Part shown: piece after piece, positions 22,501-37,600 of the stretch
Position numbering within the stretch: position 1 is the stretch's first letter
Layout of the letters: each line of letters opens with the position of its first letter
Assembly: GCF_029227915.1 (NCBI RefSeq)
Contig: NC_079881.1
Span: 22,793,501-22,857,500 of the forward strand
Direction of reading: 5' to 3'
Source of the DNA: Hydractinia symbiolongicarpus
Lineage: Eukaryota > Cnidaria > Hydrozoa > Anthoathecata > Hydractiniidae
Length of the DNA stretch: 64,000 nt
Translations under genes and position numbers: made by a program
Notes under the pieces: generated by a model
Database searches by the model: none
The model's input: the letters and a program-made list of their open reading frames with translations, nothing else
Told to the model about the DNA's origin: nothing

Positions 22501-25500
22501 TCAGCGATTACACTAGGCGCTGTGGTAGCGCTTCAATTAAAAATTAAGATTAATAAGTCATTTTTTACTGGGGGACCGATCCTAGCCGTTATCGCCCGCT
22601 GAAGAAATAGCGACAGTTTCAAAAACTACATTTCATTGACTTTCTAACGGTGTCAGTCCGTTTGAGTTACAACGGTTGGGTCACATATTCGTACCAACAT
22701 GTATTTAGCGATATTTTTCTGATATTACTAGGTTGCATCGCTATTAACAATGAAACGATTGACTGTGGGACTTAATTAAACTAACTTTGGTCTGCGACGT
22801 GATAAATATGATAAATGAGGCAATTGGACTCCAAGAAATAACATTCTTCTTAATTTGACATGATTGCCGGAACTCAGCGATAACACTGGGCGCTGTGGTA
22901 GCACTTCATTTAAAAATTTAGATTAATAAGTCATTTTTTACTGTGGAACCAATCCTAGCCGTTATCGCGCGCTGAAGAAATATCGACAGTTTCAAAACTA
23001 CATTTCATTGACTTTCTAACGGTGTCAGTCCGTTTGAGTTACAACGGTTGGGTCACATATTCGTACCAACATGTGTTTGGCGACATTTTTTTTGATATTA
23101 CTAGGTTGCATCTTTTTTACCAATGAAACGAATGACTGTGGGACTTAATTGAACTAACTTTGGACTGCGACATGATAAATATGATAAATGAAAAAAGTGG
23201 ACTCCAAGAAATAACATTCTTCTTATTTTGACGTGATTGCCGGAACTCAGCGATTATACTGGGCGCTGTGGTAGCGTTTCATTTAAAAATTTAGAGAAAT
23301 AAGTCATTCTTTACTGTGGGACCAAACCTATCCGTTATTGCGCGTTAAAGAAATAGCGATAGTTTCAAAAACTACATTTCATTGACTTTGTAGCGTTGTC
23401 TGTCCGTTTGAGTTACAACGGTTGGGTCACATATTCGTACCAACATGTATTTAGCGATATTTATTTGATATTACTAAGTTGCATCGTTTTTAACAGTGAA
23501 ACGATTTACTGTGGGACTTAACTGAACTAACTTTGGACTTTGACCTGATAAATGTGATAAATGCGAAAATTGGACTCCAAGAAATAACATTCTTCTTAAT
23601 TTGACATGACTGCCGAAACTCAGCGATTACACTAGGCGCTGTGGTAGCGCTTCAATTAAAAATTAAAATAAAAAAGTCATTTTTCACTGTGGATCAAATC
23701 CTAGCCGTTAGTGCGCGTTGAAGTAATAGAGACAGATTTCAAATACTACATGTCAGTGACTTTCTAACGGTGTCAGTCCATTTGAGTTACAACGGTTGGG
23801 TCACCTATTCGTACCAACATGTACTTAGCGATATTTATCTAATATTACTAGGTTGCATCATTTTTAACAATGAAACGATTGACTGTGGGACTTAATTGAA
23901 CTAACTTTGGACTGTGAGCTGATAAATGTGATAAATGAAAAAAGTTGGCCTCCAAGAAATAACATTCTTCTTAAATTGACATGATTGCCGGAACTAAGCG
24001 ATTACACTATGCGCCGTGGTAGCGCTTCATTTAAAAATTTAGATTAATAAGTCATTTTTTACTGGGGGACCAATCCTAGCCGTTATCGCGCGCTGAAGAA
24101 ATAGCGACAGTTTCAAAAACTACATTTCGTTGACTTTCTAACGGTGTCAGTCCGTTTGAGTTACAACGGTTGGGTCACCTATTCGTACCAACATGTATTT
24201 AGCGATATTTTTCTGATATTACTAGGTTGCATCGCTTTTAACAATGAAACGATTGACTGTGGGACTTAATTGAACTAACTTTGGACTGCGACATAATAAA
24301 TATGATAAATGAGACAATTGGACTCCAAGAAATAATATTCTTCTTATTTTGACGTGGTTGCCGGAACTCAGCGATTATACTGGGCGCTGTGGTAGCGCTT
24401 CATTTAAAAATTTAGAGAAATAAGTCATTCTCTACTGTGGGACCGATCCTATCCGTTATTGCGCGTTGAAGAAATAGCGACAGTTACAAAAACTACATTT
24501 TATTGAATTTCTAATGGTGTCAGTCCGTTTGAGTTACAAAGGGTGGGTCAAATATTTGTACCAACATGTATTTAGCGATATTTTTTTTTGATATTACTAG
24601 GTAGCATCGCTTTCAACAATGAAACGATTGACTGTGGGACTTAATTGAACTAACTTTGGACCGTGACCTAATAAATGTGATAAATGAGAAAATCTGACTC
24701 AAAGAAATAAAATTCTTCTTATTTTGACGTGGTTGCCGGAACTTACCGATTATACTGGGCGCTGTGGTAGCGCTTCATTTAAAAATTTAGAGAAATAAGT
24801 CATTCTCTACTGTGGGACCAATCCTATCCGTTATTGCGCGTTGAAGAAATAGCGATAGTTTCAAAAACTACATTTCATTGACTTTCTAACGGTGTCAGTC
24901 CGTTTGAGTTATAACGGTTGGGTCACATATTCGTACCAACATGTATTTAGCGATTTTTTTCTGATATTACAAGGTTGCATCGCCTATAACAATGAAACTA
25001 TTGACTGTGGGACTTAATTAAACTGATTATGGACTGAGACCTTAAATATGTGAAAGTGAGACAATTGTACTCCAAGAAATAACATTCTTCTTAATTTGAC
25101 ATGACAGCAGAAACTCAGCGTTTACACTAGGCGCTGTGGTAACGCTTCAATTAAAAATTAAGATAAAAAAGTCATTTTTTACTGTGGGACAAATCCCAGC
25201 CGTTATCGCGCGTTGAAGTAATAGCGACAGTTTCAAAAACTACATTTCATTTACTTTCTAACGGTGTCAGTCCGTTTGAGTTACAACGGTTGTGTCACAT
25301 ATTCGTACCAGCATGTATTTAGCGATATTTTTTAATATTACTAGGTTGCATTGCTTTTAACAGTGAAAGGATTGACTGTGGCACATAATTCAACTGATTT
25401 TGGACTGCGACCTTATAAATGTTATAAGTGAGACAATTGGACTCCAAGAAGTAACATTCTTCTTAATTTGACATGATTGCCGAAACTCAGCGATTACACT

Positions 25501-26300
25501 TGGCCCTGTGGTAGCGATTCATTTAAAAATTTCGATAAATAAGTCAATTTTTACTGTGGGACCAATCCTAGCCGTTATCGCGCGCTGAAGAAATAGCGAC
25601 AGTTTCAAAAACTACATTTCATTGACATTCTAACGGTGTCAGTCCGTTTGAGTTACAACGGTAGGATCACATATTCGTACCAACATGAATTTAGCGATTT
25701 TTTTTTTATATTACTAGGTTGCATCGCTTTTAACAATGAAACGATTGACTGTGGGACTTAATTGAACTGATTATGGACTGTGACCTTAAAAATGTGAAAG
25801 TGAGATAATTGGACTCCAAAAAATAACATTCTTCTTAATTTGAAATGACTGCCGAAACTCAGCGATTACACTAGGCACTGCGGTAGCGCTTTAATTAATA
25901 ATTAAGATAAAAAAGTCATTTTTTACTGTGGGACCAATCCTAGCCGTTAGCGCGCGTTGAAGTAATAGAGACAGATTTCAAATACTACATTTCAGTGACT
26001 TTCTAACTGTTTCAGTCCGTTTGAGTTTCAACGGTTGGGTCACATAATCGTACCAACATGTATTTAGCGATATTTATCTGATGTTACTAGGTTGCATCGC
26101 TTTTAGCAGTGAAACGATTGACTGTGGGACTTATTTGAACAAACTTTGGACTGTGACCTGATAAATGTGATAAATGAAAAAAATTGGACTCCAAGAAATA
26201 ACATTCTTCTTAATTTGACATGATGGCCGGAACTCAGCGAATACACTGGGCGCTGTGGTAGCGCTTCATTTAAAAACGTAGATTATTAAATCATTTTTTA
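19590..26300 (+). repeat. Segment of about 1.3 kb duplicated 5.4 kb apart
   Basis: The segment 19590-20880 is matched by 25000-26300. Shared rare variants include CCAGCATGTATTTAGCG (19890 and 25308), GACTGAGACCT (about 19616 and 25032), CACTTGGCCCTGTGG with GTAGCGATTCAT, and ACCAACATGAATTTAGCG. The offset is about 5,418 bp and includes the truncated unit at 21.3 kb. Between them, the units with AAAACGTAGATTATTAA are themselves copied locally. Confidence 0.7.
21049..21610 (+). repeat. Full monomer fused to a roughly 189-bp monomer remnant
   Basis: The distance between successive TTGCAT landmarks is 562 bp, which is one monomer plus about 189 bp. The join lies near 21310-21322, where CAGTTTCAAAA runs directly into TTTCAATGAAAAAAAATGG. 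The part from ACTACATTTC to the TGATAAATG segment of the next unit is missing. Confidence 0.8.
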
Positions 26301-29300
26301 CTGTGGGACCAATCCTAGCCGTTATCGCGCGCTGAAGAAATAGCGACAGGTTCAAAAACTACATTTCATTGACTTTCTAACGGTGTCAGTCCGTTTGAGT
26401 TACAACGGTTGGGTCACCTATTCGTACCAACATGTACTTAGCGATATTTATCTGATATTACTAGGTTGCATCATTTTTAACAATGAAACGATTGACTGTG
26501 GGACTTAATTGAACTAACTTTGGACTGTGACCCGATAAATGTGATAAATGAAAAAAATTGGACTCCAAGAAATAACATTCTTCTTAATTTGACATGATTG
26601 CCGGAACTCAGCGATTACACTGGGCGCCGTGGTAGCGCTTCATTTAAAAATTTAGATTAATAAGTCATTTTTTACTGTGGGACCAATCCTAGCCGTTAGC
26701 GCGCGTTGAAGTAATAGAGACAGATTTCAAATACTACATTTCAGAGACTTTCTAACTGTTTCAGTCCGTTTGAGTTTCAACGGTTGGGTCACATAATCGT
26801 ACCAACATGTATTTAGCGATATTTATCTGATGTTACTAGGTTGCATCGCTTTTAGCAGTGAAACGATTGACTGTGGGACTTATTTGAACAAACTTTGGAC
26901 TGTGACCTGATAAATGTGTTAAATGAAAAAAATTGGACTCCAAGAAATAACATTCTTCTTAATTTGATATGATGGCCGGAATTGAGCGAATACACTGGGT
27001 GCTGTGGTAGCGCTTCATTTAAAAACGTAGATTATTAAATCATTTTTTACTGTAGGACCAATCCTAGCCGTTATCGCGCGCTGAAGAAATAGCGACAGGT
27101 TCAAAAACTACATTTCATTGACTTTCTAACGGTGTCAGTCCGTTTGAGTTACAACGGTTGGGTCACCTATTCGTACCAACATGTACTTAGCGATATTTAT
27201 CTGATATTACTAGGTTGCATCACTTTTAACAATGAAACGATTGACTGTGGGACTTAATTGAACTAACTTTGGACTGTGACCCGATAAATGTGATAAATGA
27301 AAAAATTGGACTCCAAGAAATAACATTCTTCTTATTTTGACGTGGTTGCCGGAACTCAGCGATTATAGTGGGCGCTGTGGTAGCGCTTCATTTAAAAATT
27401 TAGAGAAATAAGTCATTCTCTACTGTGGGACCAATCCTATCCGTTATTGCGCGTTGAAGAAATAGCGATAGTTTCAAAAACTGCATTTCATTGACTTTGT
27501 AGCGTTGTCAGTCCGTTTGAGTTACAACGGTTGGGTCACATATTCGTACCAACATGTATTTAGCGATATTTATCTGATATTACTAGGTTGCATCGCTTTT
27601 AACAGTGAAACGATTGACTGTGGGACTTAATTGAACTAACTTTGGACTGTGACCTAATAAGAGTGATAAATGAGAAAATTGGACTCCAAGAAAAAACATT
27701 CTTCCTAATTTGACGTGATTGCCGGAACTCAGCGATTACACTGGGCGCTGTGGTAACGCTTCATTTAAAAATTTAGATTAATAAGTCATTTTTTACTGTG
27801 GGACCAATCCTAGCCGTTATCGCGCGCTGAAGAAATAGCGACAGTTTCAAAAACTACATTTCATTGACTTTCTAACGGTGTCAGTCCGTTTGAGTTACAA
27901 CGGTTGGCTCACCTATTCGTACCGACATGTACTTAGCGATATTTATCTGATATTACTAGGTTGCATCACTTTTAACAATGAAAGGATTGACTGTGGGACT
28001 TAATTGAACTGATTATGGACTGTGACCTTAAAAATGTGAAAGTGAGATAATTGGACTCCAAAAAATAACATTCTTCTTAATTTGACATGACTGCCGAAAC
28101 TCAGCGATTACACTAGGCGCTGTGGTAGCGCTTCAATTAAAAATTAAGATAAAAAAGTCATTTTTTACTGTGGGACCAATCCTAGCCGTTAGCGCGCGTT
28201 GAAGTAATAGAGACAGATTTCAAATACTACATTTCAGTGACTTTCTAACTGTTTCAGTCCGTTTGAGTTTCAACGGTTGGGTCACATAATTGTACCAACA
28301 TGTATTTAGCGATATTTATCTGATGTTTTTAGGTTGCATCGCTTTTAGCAGTGAAACGATTGACTGTGGGACTTATTTGAACAAACTTTGGACTGTGACC
28401 TGATAAATGTGATAAATGAAAACAATTGGACTCCAAGAAATAACATTCTTCTTAATTTGACATGATGGCCGGAACTCAGCGAATACACTGGGCGCTGTGG
28501 TAGCGCTTCATTTAAAAACGTAGATTATTAAATCATTTTTTACTGTGGGACCAATCCTAGCCGTTATCGCGCGCTGAAGAAATAGCGACAGGTTCAAAAA
28601 CTACATTTCATTGACTTTGTAGCATTGTCAGTCCGTTTGAGTTACAACGGTTGGGTCACCTATTCGTACCAACATGTACTTAGCGATATTTATCTGATAT
28701 TACTAGGTTGCATCACTTTTAACAATGAAACGATTGACTGTGGGACTTAATTGAACTAACTTTGGACTGTGACCCGATAAATGTGATAAATGAAAAAAAT
28801 TGGACTCCAAGAAATAACATTCTTCTTAATTTGACATGATTACCGGAACTCAGCGATTACACTGGGCGCCATGGTAGTGCTTCATTTAAAAATTTAGATT
28901 AATAAGTCATTTTTTACTGGGGGACCAATCCTAGCCGTTATCGCGGGCTGAAGAAATAGCGACAGTTTCAAAAACTACATTTCATTGACTTTCTAACGGT
29001 GTCAGTCCGTTTGAGTTACAACGGTTGCATCACACACTCGTACCAACATGTATTTAGTGATTTTTATCCGATATTAGTAAGTTGTATCGCTTTCAACAGT
29101 GCAACGATTGACTGTGGGACTTAATTGAATTGATTTTGGACTTTGAACATATAAATGTTATAAAGGAGTCATTTTGACTACAAGAAGTAACATTCTTCTT
29201 AATTTGAAATGATTACTGGAACTCAGTGATTACACTGGGTGCTGTGGTAGCGCTTCATTTAAAAACTAAGATAAATAAGTCATTTTGCACTCTGGGACCA

Positions 29301-32300
29301 ATACTAGCCGTTATCGCGCGCTGAAGAAACAGAGACAGTTTTAAAAACTACATATCAATGAATTTCTAACGGTATCAGTCCGTTTGAATTACATCGGTTG
29401 CGTGACATATTCGTCCCCACATGTATTTAGCGATATTTTTCTGATATTACTAGGTTGCATCGCTTTTAACAATGAAACGATTGACTGTGGGACTTAATTG
29501 AACTGATTATGGACTGTGACCTTAAAAATGTGAAAGTGAGATAATTGGACTCCAAAAAATAACATTCTTCTTAATTTGACATGACTGCCGAAACTCAGCG
29601 ATTACACTAGGCACTGCGGTAGCGCTTTAATTAATAATTAAGATAAAAAAGTCATTTTTTACTGTGGGACCAATCCTAGCCGTTAGCGCGCGTTGAAGTA
29701 ATAGAGACAGATTTCAAATACTACATTTCAGTGACTTTCTAACTGTTTCAGTCCGTTTGAGTTTCAACGGTTGGGTCATTGTGACCTGATAAATGTGATA
29801 AATGAAAAAAATTGGACTCCAAGAAATAACATTCTTCTTAATTTGACATGATGGCCGGAACTCAGCGAATACACTGGGCGCTGTGGTAGCGCTTCATTTA
29901 AAAACGTAGATTATTAAATCATTTTTTACTGTGGGACCAATCCTAGCCGTTATCGCGCGCTGAAGAAATAGCGACAGGTTCAAAAACTACATTTCATTGA
30001 CTTTCTAACGGTGTCAGTCCGTTTGAGTTACAACGGTTGGGTCACCTATTCGTACCAACATGTACTTAGCGATATTTATCTGATATTACTAGGTTGCATC
30101 ACTTTTAACAATGAAACGATTGACTGTGGGACTTAATTGAACTAACTTTGGACTGTGACCCGATAAATGTGATAAATGAAAAAAATTGGACTCCAAGAAA
30201 TAACATTCTTCTTAATTTGATATGATGGCCGGAATTGAGCGAATACACTGGGTGCTGTGGTAGCGCTTCATTTAAAAACGTAGATTATTAAATCATTTTT
30301 TACTGTAGGACCAATCCTAGCCGTTATCGCGCGCTGAAGAAATAGCGACAGGTTCAAAAACTACATTTCATTGACTTTCTAACGGTGTCAGTCCGTTTGA
30401 GTTACAACGGTTGGGTCACCTATTCGTACCAACATGTACTTAGCGATATTTATCTGATATTACTAGGTTGCATCACTTTTAACAATGAAACGATTGACTG
30501 TGGGACTTAATTGAACTAACTTTGGACTGTGACCCGATAAATGTGATAAATGAAAAAATTGGACTCCAAGAAATAACATTCTTCTTATTTTGACGTGGTT
30601 GCCGGAACTCAGCGATTATAGTGGGCGCTGTGGTAGCGCTTCATTTAAAAATTTAGAGAAATAAGTCATTCTCTACTGTGGGACCAATCCTATCCGTTAT
30701 TGCGCGTTGAAGAAATAGCGATAGTTTCAAAAACTGCATTTCATTGACTTTGTAGCGTTGTCAGTCCGTTTGAGTTACAACGGTTGGGTCACATATTCGT
30801 ACCAACATGTATTTAGCGATATTTATCTGATATTACTAGGTTGCATCGCTTTTAACAGTGAAACGATTGACTGTGGGACTTAATTGAACTAACTTTGGAC
30901 TGTGACCTAATAAGAGTGATAAATGAGAAAATTGGACTCCAAGAAAAAACATTCTTCCTAATTTGACGTGATTGCCGGAACTCAGCGATTACACTGGGCG
31001 CTGTGGTAACGGCTCATTTAAAAATTTAGATTAATAAGTCATTTTTTACTGTGGGACCAATCCTAGCCGTTATCGCGCGCTGAAGAAATAGCGACAGTTT
31101 CAAAAACTACATTTCATTGACTTTCTAACGGTGTCAGTCCGTTTGAGTTACAACGGTTGGCTCACCTATTCGTACCGACATGTACTTAGCGATATTTATC
31201 TGATATTACTAGGTTGCATCACTTTAAACAATGAAAGGATTGACTGTGGGACTTAATTGAACTGATTATGGACTGTGACCTTAAAAATGTGAAAGTGAGA
31301 TAATTGGACTCCAAAAAATAACATTCTTCTTAATTTGACATGACTGCCGAAACTCAGCGATTACACTAGGCGCTGTGGTAGCGCTTCAATTAAAAATTAA
31401 GATAAAAAAGTCATTTTTTACTGTGGGACCAATCCTAGCCGTTAGCGCGCGTTGAAGTAATAGAGACAGATTTCAAATACTACATTTCAGTGACTTTCTA
31501 ACTGTTTCAGTCCGTTTGAGTTTCAACGGTTGGGTCACATAATTGTACCAACATGTATTTAGCGATATTTATCTGATGTTTTTAGGTTGCATCGCTTTTA
31601 GCAGTGAAACGATTGACTGTGGGACTTATTTGAACAAACTTTGGACTGTGACCTGATAAATGTGATAAATGAAAAAAATTGGACTCCAAGAAATAACATT
31701 CTTCTTAATTTGACATGATGGCCGGAACTCAGCGAATACACTGGGCGCTGTGGTAGCGCTTCATTTAAAAACGTAGATTATTAAATCATTTTTTACTGTG
31801 GGACCAATCCTAGCCGTTATCGCGCGCTGAAGAAATAGCGACAGGTTCAAAAACTACATTTCATTGACTTTGTAGCATTGTCAGTCCGTTTGAGTTACAA
31901 CGGTTGGGTCACATATTCGTACCAACATGTATTTAGCGATAATTATCTGATATTACTAGGTTGCATCGCTTTAAACAGTGAAACGATTGACTGTGGGACT
32001 TAACTGAACTAACTTTAAACTGTGACCTGATAAGAGTGATAAATGAGAAAATTGGACTCCAAGAAAAAACATTCTTCCTAATTTGACGTGATTGCCGGAA
32101 CTCAGCGATTACACTGGGCGCTGTGGTAACGCTTCATTTAAAAATTTAGATTAATAAGTCATTTTTTACTGTGGGACCAATCCTAGCCGTTATCGCGCGC
32201 TGAAGAAATAGCGACAGTTTCAAAAACTACATTTCATTGACTTTCTAACGGTGTCAGTCCGTTTGAGTTACAACGGTTGGCTCACCTATTCGTACCGACA

Positions 32301-33100
32301 TGTACTTAGCGATATTTATCTGATATTACTAGGTTGCATCACTTTTAACAATGAAAGGATTGACTGTGGGACTTAATTGAACTGATTATGGACTGTGACC
32401 TTAAAAATGTGAAAGTGAGATAATTGGACTCCAAAAAATAACATTCTTCTTAATTTGACATGACTGCCGAAACTCAGCGATTACACTAGGCGCTGTGGTA
32501 GCGCTTCAATTAAAAATTAAGATAAAAAAGTCATTTTTTACTGTGGGACCAATCCTAGCCGTTAGCGCGCGTTGAAGTAATAGAGACAGATTTCAAATAC
32601 TACATTTCAGTGACTTTCTAACTGTTTCAGTCCGTTTGAGTTTCAACGGTTGGGTCACATAATTGTACCAACATGTATTTAGCGATATTTATCTGATGTT
32701 TTTAGGTTGCATCGCTTTTAGCAGTGAAACGATTGACTGTGGGACTTATTTGAACAAACTTTGGACTGTGACCTGATAAATGTGATAAATGAAAAAAATT
32801 GGACTCCAAGAAATAACATTCTTCTTAATTTGACATGATGGCCGGAACTCAGCGAATACACTGGGCGCTGTGGTAGCGCTTCATTTAAAAACGTAGATTA
32901 TTAAATCATTTTTTACTGTGGGACCAATCCTAGCCGTTATCGCGCGCTGAAGAAATAGCGACAGGTTCAAAAACTACATTTCATTAACTTTCTAACGGTG
33001 TCAGTCCGTTTGAGTTACAACGGTTGGGTCACCTATTCGTACCAACATGTACTTAGCGATATTTATCTGATATTACTAGGTTGCATCACTTTTAACAATG
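25870..33100 (+). repeat. Nine-monomer higher-order repeat with nested 3-monomer copies
   Basis: Markers recur at a constant 3,252-3,253 bp: GATGGCCGGAATTGAGC at 26971 and 30224, GATTATAGTGGGCG at 27361 and 30613, GGTTGGCTCACC with CGTACCGACATG at 27901 and 31154, and CTGATGTTTTTAGG at 28321 and 31574. The last two recur again 1,120 bp on (32274 and 32694), a 3-monomer step. CTAGGCACTGCGG at 25871 and 29607 shows an additional ten-monomer relation. Identity between copies looks very high, so amplification was recent. Confidence 0.8.
29455..30093 (+). repeat. Full monomer fused to a roughly 266-bp monomer remnant
   Basis: The landmark spacing is 639 bp. The join near 29778-29781 reads GGTTGGGTCA followed at once by TTGTGACCTG, so about 107 bp (the CGTACCAACATG box through the TTTGGAC region) is absent. 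This explains why the surrounding nine-monomer copy is 3,253 bp instead of about 3,357 bp. Confidence 0.8.
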
Positions 33101-34600
33101 AAACGATTGACTGTGGGACTTAATTGAACTAACTTTGGACTGTGACCCGATAAATGTGATAAATGAAAAAAATTGGACTCCAAGAAATAACATTCTTCTT
33201 AATTTGACATGATTGCCGGAACTCAGCGATTACACTGGGCGCCGTGGTAGTGCTTCATTTAAAAATTTAGATTAATAAGTCATTTTTTACTGGGGGACCA
33301 ATCCTAGCCGTTATCGCGGGCTGAAGAAATAGCGACAGTTTCAAAAACTACATTTCATTGACTTTCTAACGGTGTCAGTCCGTTTGAGTTACAACGGTTG
33401 GGTCACCTATTCGTACCAACATGTATTTAGCGATATTTTTCTGATATTACTAGGTTGCATCGCTTTTAACAATGAAACTATTGACTGTGGGACTCAATTG
33501 AACTAACTTTGGACTGCAACATAATAAATATGATAAATGAGACAATTGGACTCCAAGAAATAACATTCTTCTTATTTTGACGTGGTTGCCGGAACTCAGC
33601 AATTATAGTGGGCGCTGTGGTAGCGCTTTATTTAAAAATTTAGAGAAATAAGTCATTCTCTACTGTGGGACCAATCTTATCCGTTATTGCGCGTTGAAGA
33701 AATAGCGATAGTTTCAAAAACTGCATTTCATTGACTTTGTAGCGTTGTCAGTCTGTTTGAGTTACAACGGTTGGGTCACCTATTCGTACCAACATGTACT
33801 TAGCGATATTTATCTGATATTACTAGGTTGCATCACTTTTAACAATGAAACGATTGACTGTGGGACTTAATTGAACTAACTTTGGACTGTGACCCGATAA
33901 ATGTGATAAATGAAAAAAATTGGACTCCAAGAAATAACATTCTTCTTAATTTGACATGATTGCCGGAACTCAGCGATTACACTGGGCGCCGTGGTAGTGC
34001 TTCATTTAAAAATTTAGATTAATAAGTCATTTTTTACTGAGGGACCAATCCTAGCCGTTATCGCGGGCTGAAGAAATAGCGACAGTTTCAAAAACTACAT
34101 TTCATTGACTTTCTAACGGTGTCAGTCCGTTTGAGTTACAACGGTTGGGTCACCTATTCGTACCAACATGTATTTAGCGATATTTTTCTGATATTACTAG
34201 GTTGCATCGCTTTTTACAATGAAACTATTGACTGTGGGACTCAATTGAACTAACTTTGGACTGCGACATAATAAATATGATAAATGAGACAATTGGACTC
34301 CAAGAAATAACATTCTTCTTATTTTGACGTGGTTGCCGGAACTCAGCAATTATAGTGGGCGCTGTGGTAGCGCTTTATTTAAAAATTTAGAGAAATAAGT
34401 CATTCTCTACTGTGGGACCAATCTTATCCGTTATTGCGCGTTGAAGAAATAGCGATAGTTTCAAAAACTGCATTTCATTGACTTTGTAGCGTTGTCAGTC
34501 TGTTTGAGTTACAACGGTTGGGTCACATATTCGTACCAACATGTATTTAGCGATATTTATCTGATATTACTAGGTTGCATCGCTTTTAACAGTGAAACGA
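33100..34600 (+). repeat. 2-monomer higher-order repeat, 747 bp
   Basis: GCCGTGGTAGTGC occurs at 33241 and 33988, and CAGCAATTATAGTGGGCG at about 33598 and 34345. Both pairs are 747 bp apart, with nearly identical sequence between. This is a local duplication at the end of the preceding nine-monomer domain. Confidence 0.8.
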
Positions 34601-37600
34601 TTGACTGTGGGACTTAATTGAACTAACTTTGGACTGTGACCTAATAAGAGTGATAAATGAGAAAATTGTACTCCAAGAAAAAACATTCTTCCTAATTTGA
34701 CATGATTTCCGGAACTCAGCGATTACACTGGGCGCTGTGGTAACGCTTCATTTAAAAATTTAGATTAAAAAGTCATTTTTTACTGTGGGACCAATCCTAT
34801 CCGTTATCGCGCGCTGAAGAAATAGCGACAGTTTCAAAAACTACATTTCATTGACTTTCTAACGGTGTCAGTCCGTTTGAGTTACAACGGTTGGGTCACC
34901 TGTTCGTACCAACATGTATTTAGCAAAATTTTTCTGATATTACTAGGTCGCATCGCTATTAACAAGGAAACGATTGACTGTGGGACTTAATTGAACTAAC
35001 TTTGGACTGCGACATGATAAATATGATAAATGAGACAATGGGACTCCAAGAAATAACATTCTTCTTAATTTGACATGATTGCCGGAACTCAGCGATTACA
35101 CTGGGCGCTGTGGTAGCGCTTCATTTAAAATTTAGAATAATAAGTCATTTTTTACTGTGGGAGCAATCCTAGCTGTTATCGCGCTCTGAAGAAATAGCGA
35201 CAGTTTCAAAAACTACATTTCATTGACTTTCTAACGGTGTCAGTCCGTTTGAGTTACAACGGTTGGATCACCTATCCGTACCAACTTGTATTTAGCGATA
35301 ATTATCTGATATTACTAGGTTGCATCGCTTTTAACAGTGAAACGATTGACTGTGGGACTTAACTGAACTAACTTTAAACTGTGACCTGATAAATATGATA
35401 AATGAGAAAATTGGACTCCAAGAAATAACATTCTTCTTAATTTGACATGATTGCCGGAACTCAGTGATTACACTGGGCGCTGTGGTAGCGCTTCATTTAA
35501 AATTTAGAATAATAAATCATTTTTTACTGTGGGAGCAATCCTAGCCGTTATCGCGCTCTGAAGAAATAGCGACAGTTTCAAAAACTACATTTCATTGACT
35601 TTCTAACGGTGTCAGTCCGTTTGAGTTACAACGGTTGGATCACCTATCCGTACCAACTTGTATTTAGCGATATTTTTCTGATATTACTAGGTTGCATCGC
35701 TTTTAGCAATGAAACGATTGACTGTGGGACTTAATTGAACTAACTTTGGACTGTGACCTGATAAATGTGATAAATGAGACAATTGGACTCCAAGAAATAA
35801 CATTCTTCTTAATTTGACATGATTGCCGGAACTCAGCGTTTACACTGGGCGCTGTGGTAGCGCTTCTTTTAAAAATTTAGACTAATAAGTCATTTTTTAC
35901 TGTGGGACCAGTCCTGGCCGTTATTGCGCGCTGAAGAAATAGCGACAGTTTCAAAAACTACATTTTATTGAATTTATAATGGTGACAGTCCGTTTGAGTT
36001 ACAAAGGGTGGGCCAAATATTCATACCAACATGTATTTAGCGATATTTTTTTTGATATTACTAGGTTGCATCGCTTTTAACAATGAAACGATTGACTGTG
36101 GGACTTAATTGAACTAACTTTGGACCGTGACCTAATAAATGTGATAAATGAGAAAATTTTACTCCAAGAAATAACATTCTTTTCGATTTTACATGATTGC
36201 CGGAACTCAGCGATAACACTGGGCGCTGTGGTAGCACTTCATTTAAAAATTTAGATTATTAAGTCATTTTTTACTGTGGAACAAACCCTAGCCGTTATCG
36301 CGCGCTGAAGAAATATCGACAGTTTCAAAACTACATTTCATTGACTTTCTAATGGTGTCAGTCCGTTTGAGTTACAACGGTTGGGTCACATATTCGTACC
36401 AACATGTGTTTAGCGACATTTTTTTGATATTACTAGGTTGCATCGATTTTAACAATGAAACGAATGACTGTGGGACTTAAATGAACTAACCTTGCACTGT
36501 GACCTGATAAATGTGATAAATGAGACAATTGGACTCCAAGAAATAACATTGTTCTTAATTTGACATGATTGCCAAACTTCAGCGATTACACTGGGCGCTG
36601 TGGTAGCGCTTCATTCAAGAATTAAGCTAAAAAAAGTCATTTTTTTACTGTGGGACTAATCCTAGCCGTTATCGCGCGCTGAAGAAATAGCGACAGTTTC
36701 AAAAACTACATTTCATTGTCTTTCTAACGGTGTCAGTCCGTTCGAGTTACAACGGTTGGGTCACCTATTCGTACCAACATGTATTTAGCGATGTTTTTCT
36801 GATATTACTAGGTTGCATCGCTTTTAACAATGAAACGATTGACCGTGGGACTCAATTGAACTAACTTTGGACTGCGACATAATAAATATGATAAATGAGA
36901 CAATTGGACTCCAAGAAATAACATTCTTCTTATTTTGACGTGGTTGCCGGAACTCAGCGATTATACTGGGCGCTGTGGTAGCGCTTCATTTAAAAATTTC
37001 AGAGAAATAAGTCATTCTCTACTGTGGGACCAATCCTATCCGTTATTGCGCGTCGAAAAAATAGCGATAGTTTCAAAAACTACATTTCATTGACTTTGTA
37101 GCGTTGTCAGTCCGTTTGAGTTACAACGGTTGTGTCACATATTCGTACCAACATGTATTTAGCGATATTTATCTGATATTACTAGGTTGCATCGCTTTTA
37201 ACAGTGAAACGATTGACTGTGGGACTTAATTGAACTAACTTTGGACTGTGACCTAATAAGAGTGATAAATGAGAGAATTGGACTCCAAGAAAAAACATTC
37301 TTCCTAATTTGACATGATTGCCGGAACTCAGCGATTACACTGGGCGCTGTGGTAACGCTTCATTTAAAAATTAAGATTAATAAGTCATTTTTTACTGTGG
37401 GACCAATCCTAGCCGTTATCGCGCGCTGAAGAAATAGCGACAGTTTCAAAAACTACATTTCATTGACTTTCTAACGGTGTCAGTCCGTTTGAGTTACAAC
37501 GGTTGTGTCACCTATTCGTACCAAAATGTACTTAGCAATATTTATCTGATATTACTAGGTTGCATCGCTTTTAACAATGAAACGATTGACTGTGGTACTT

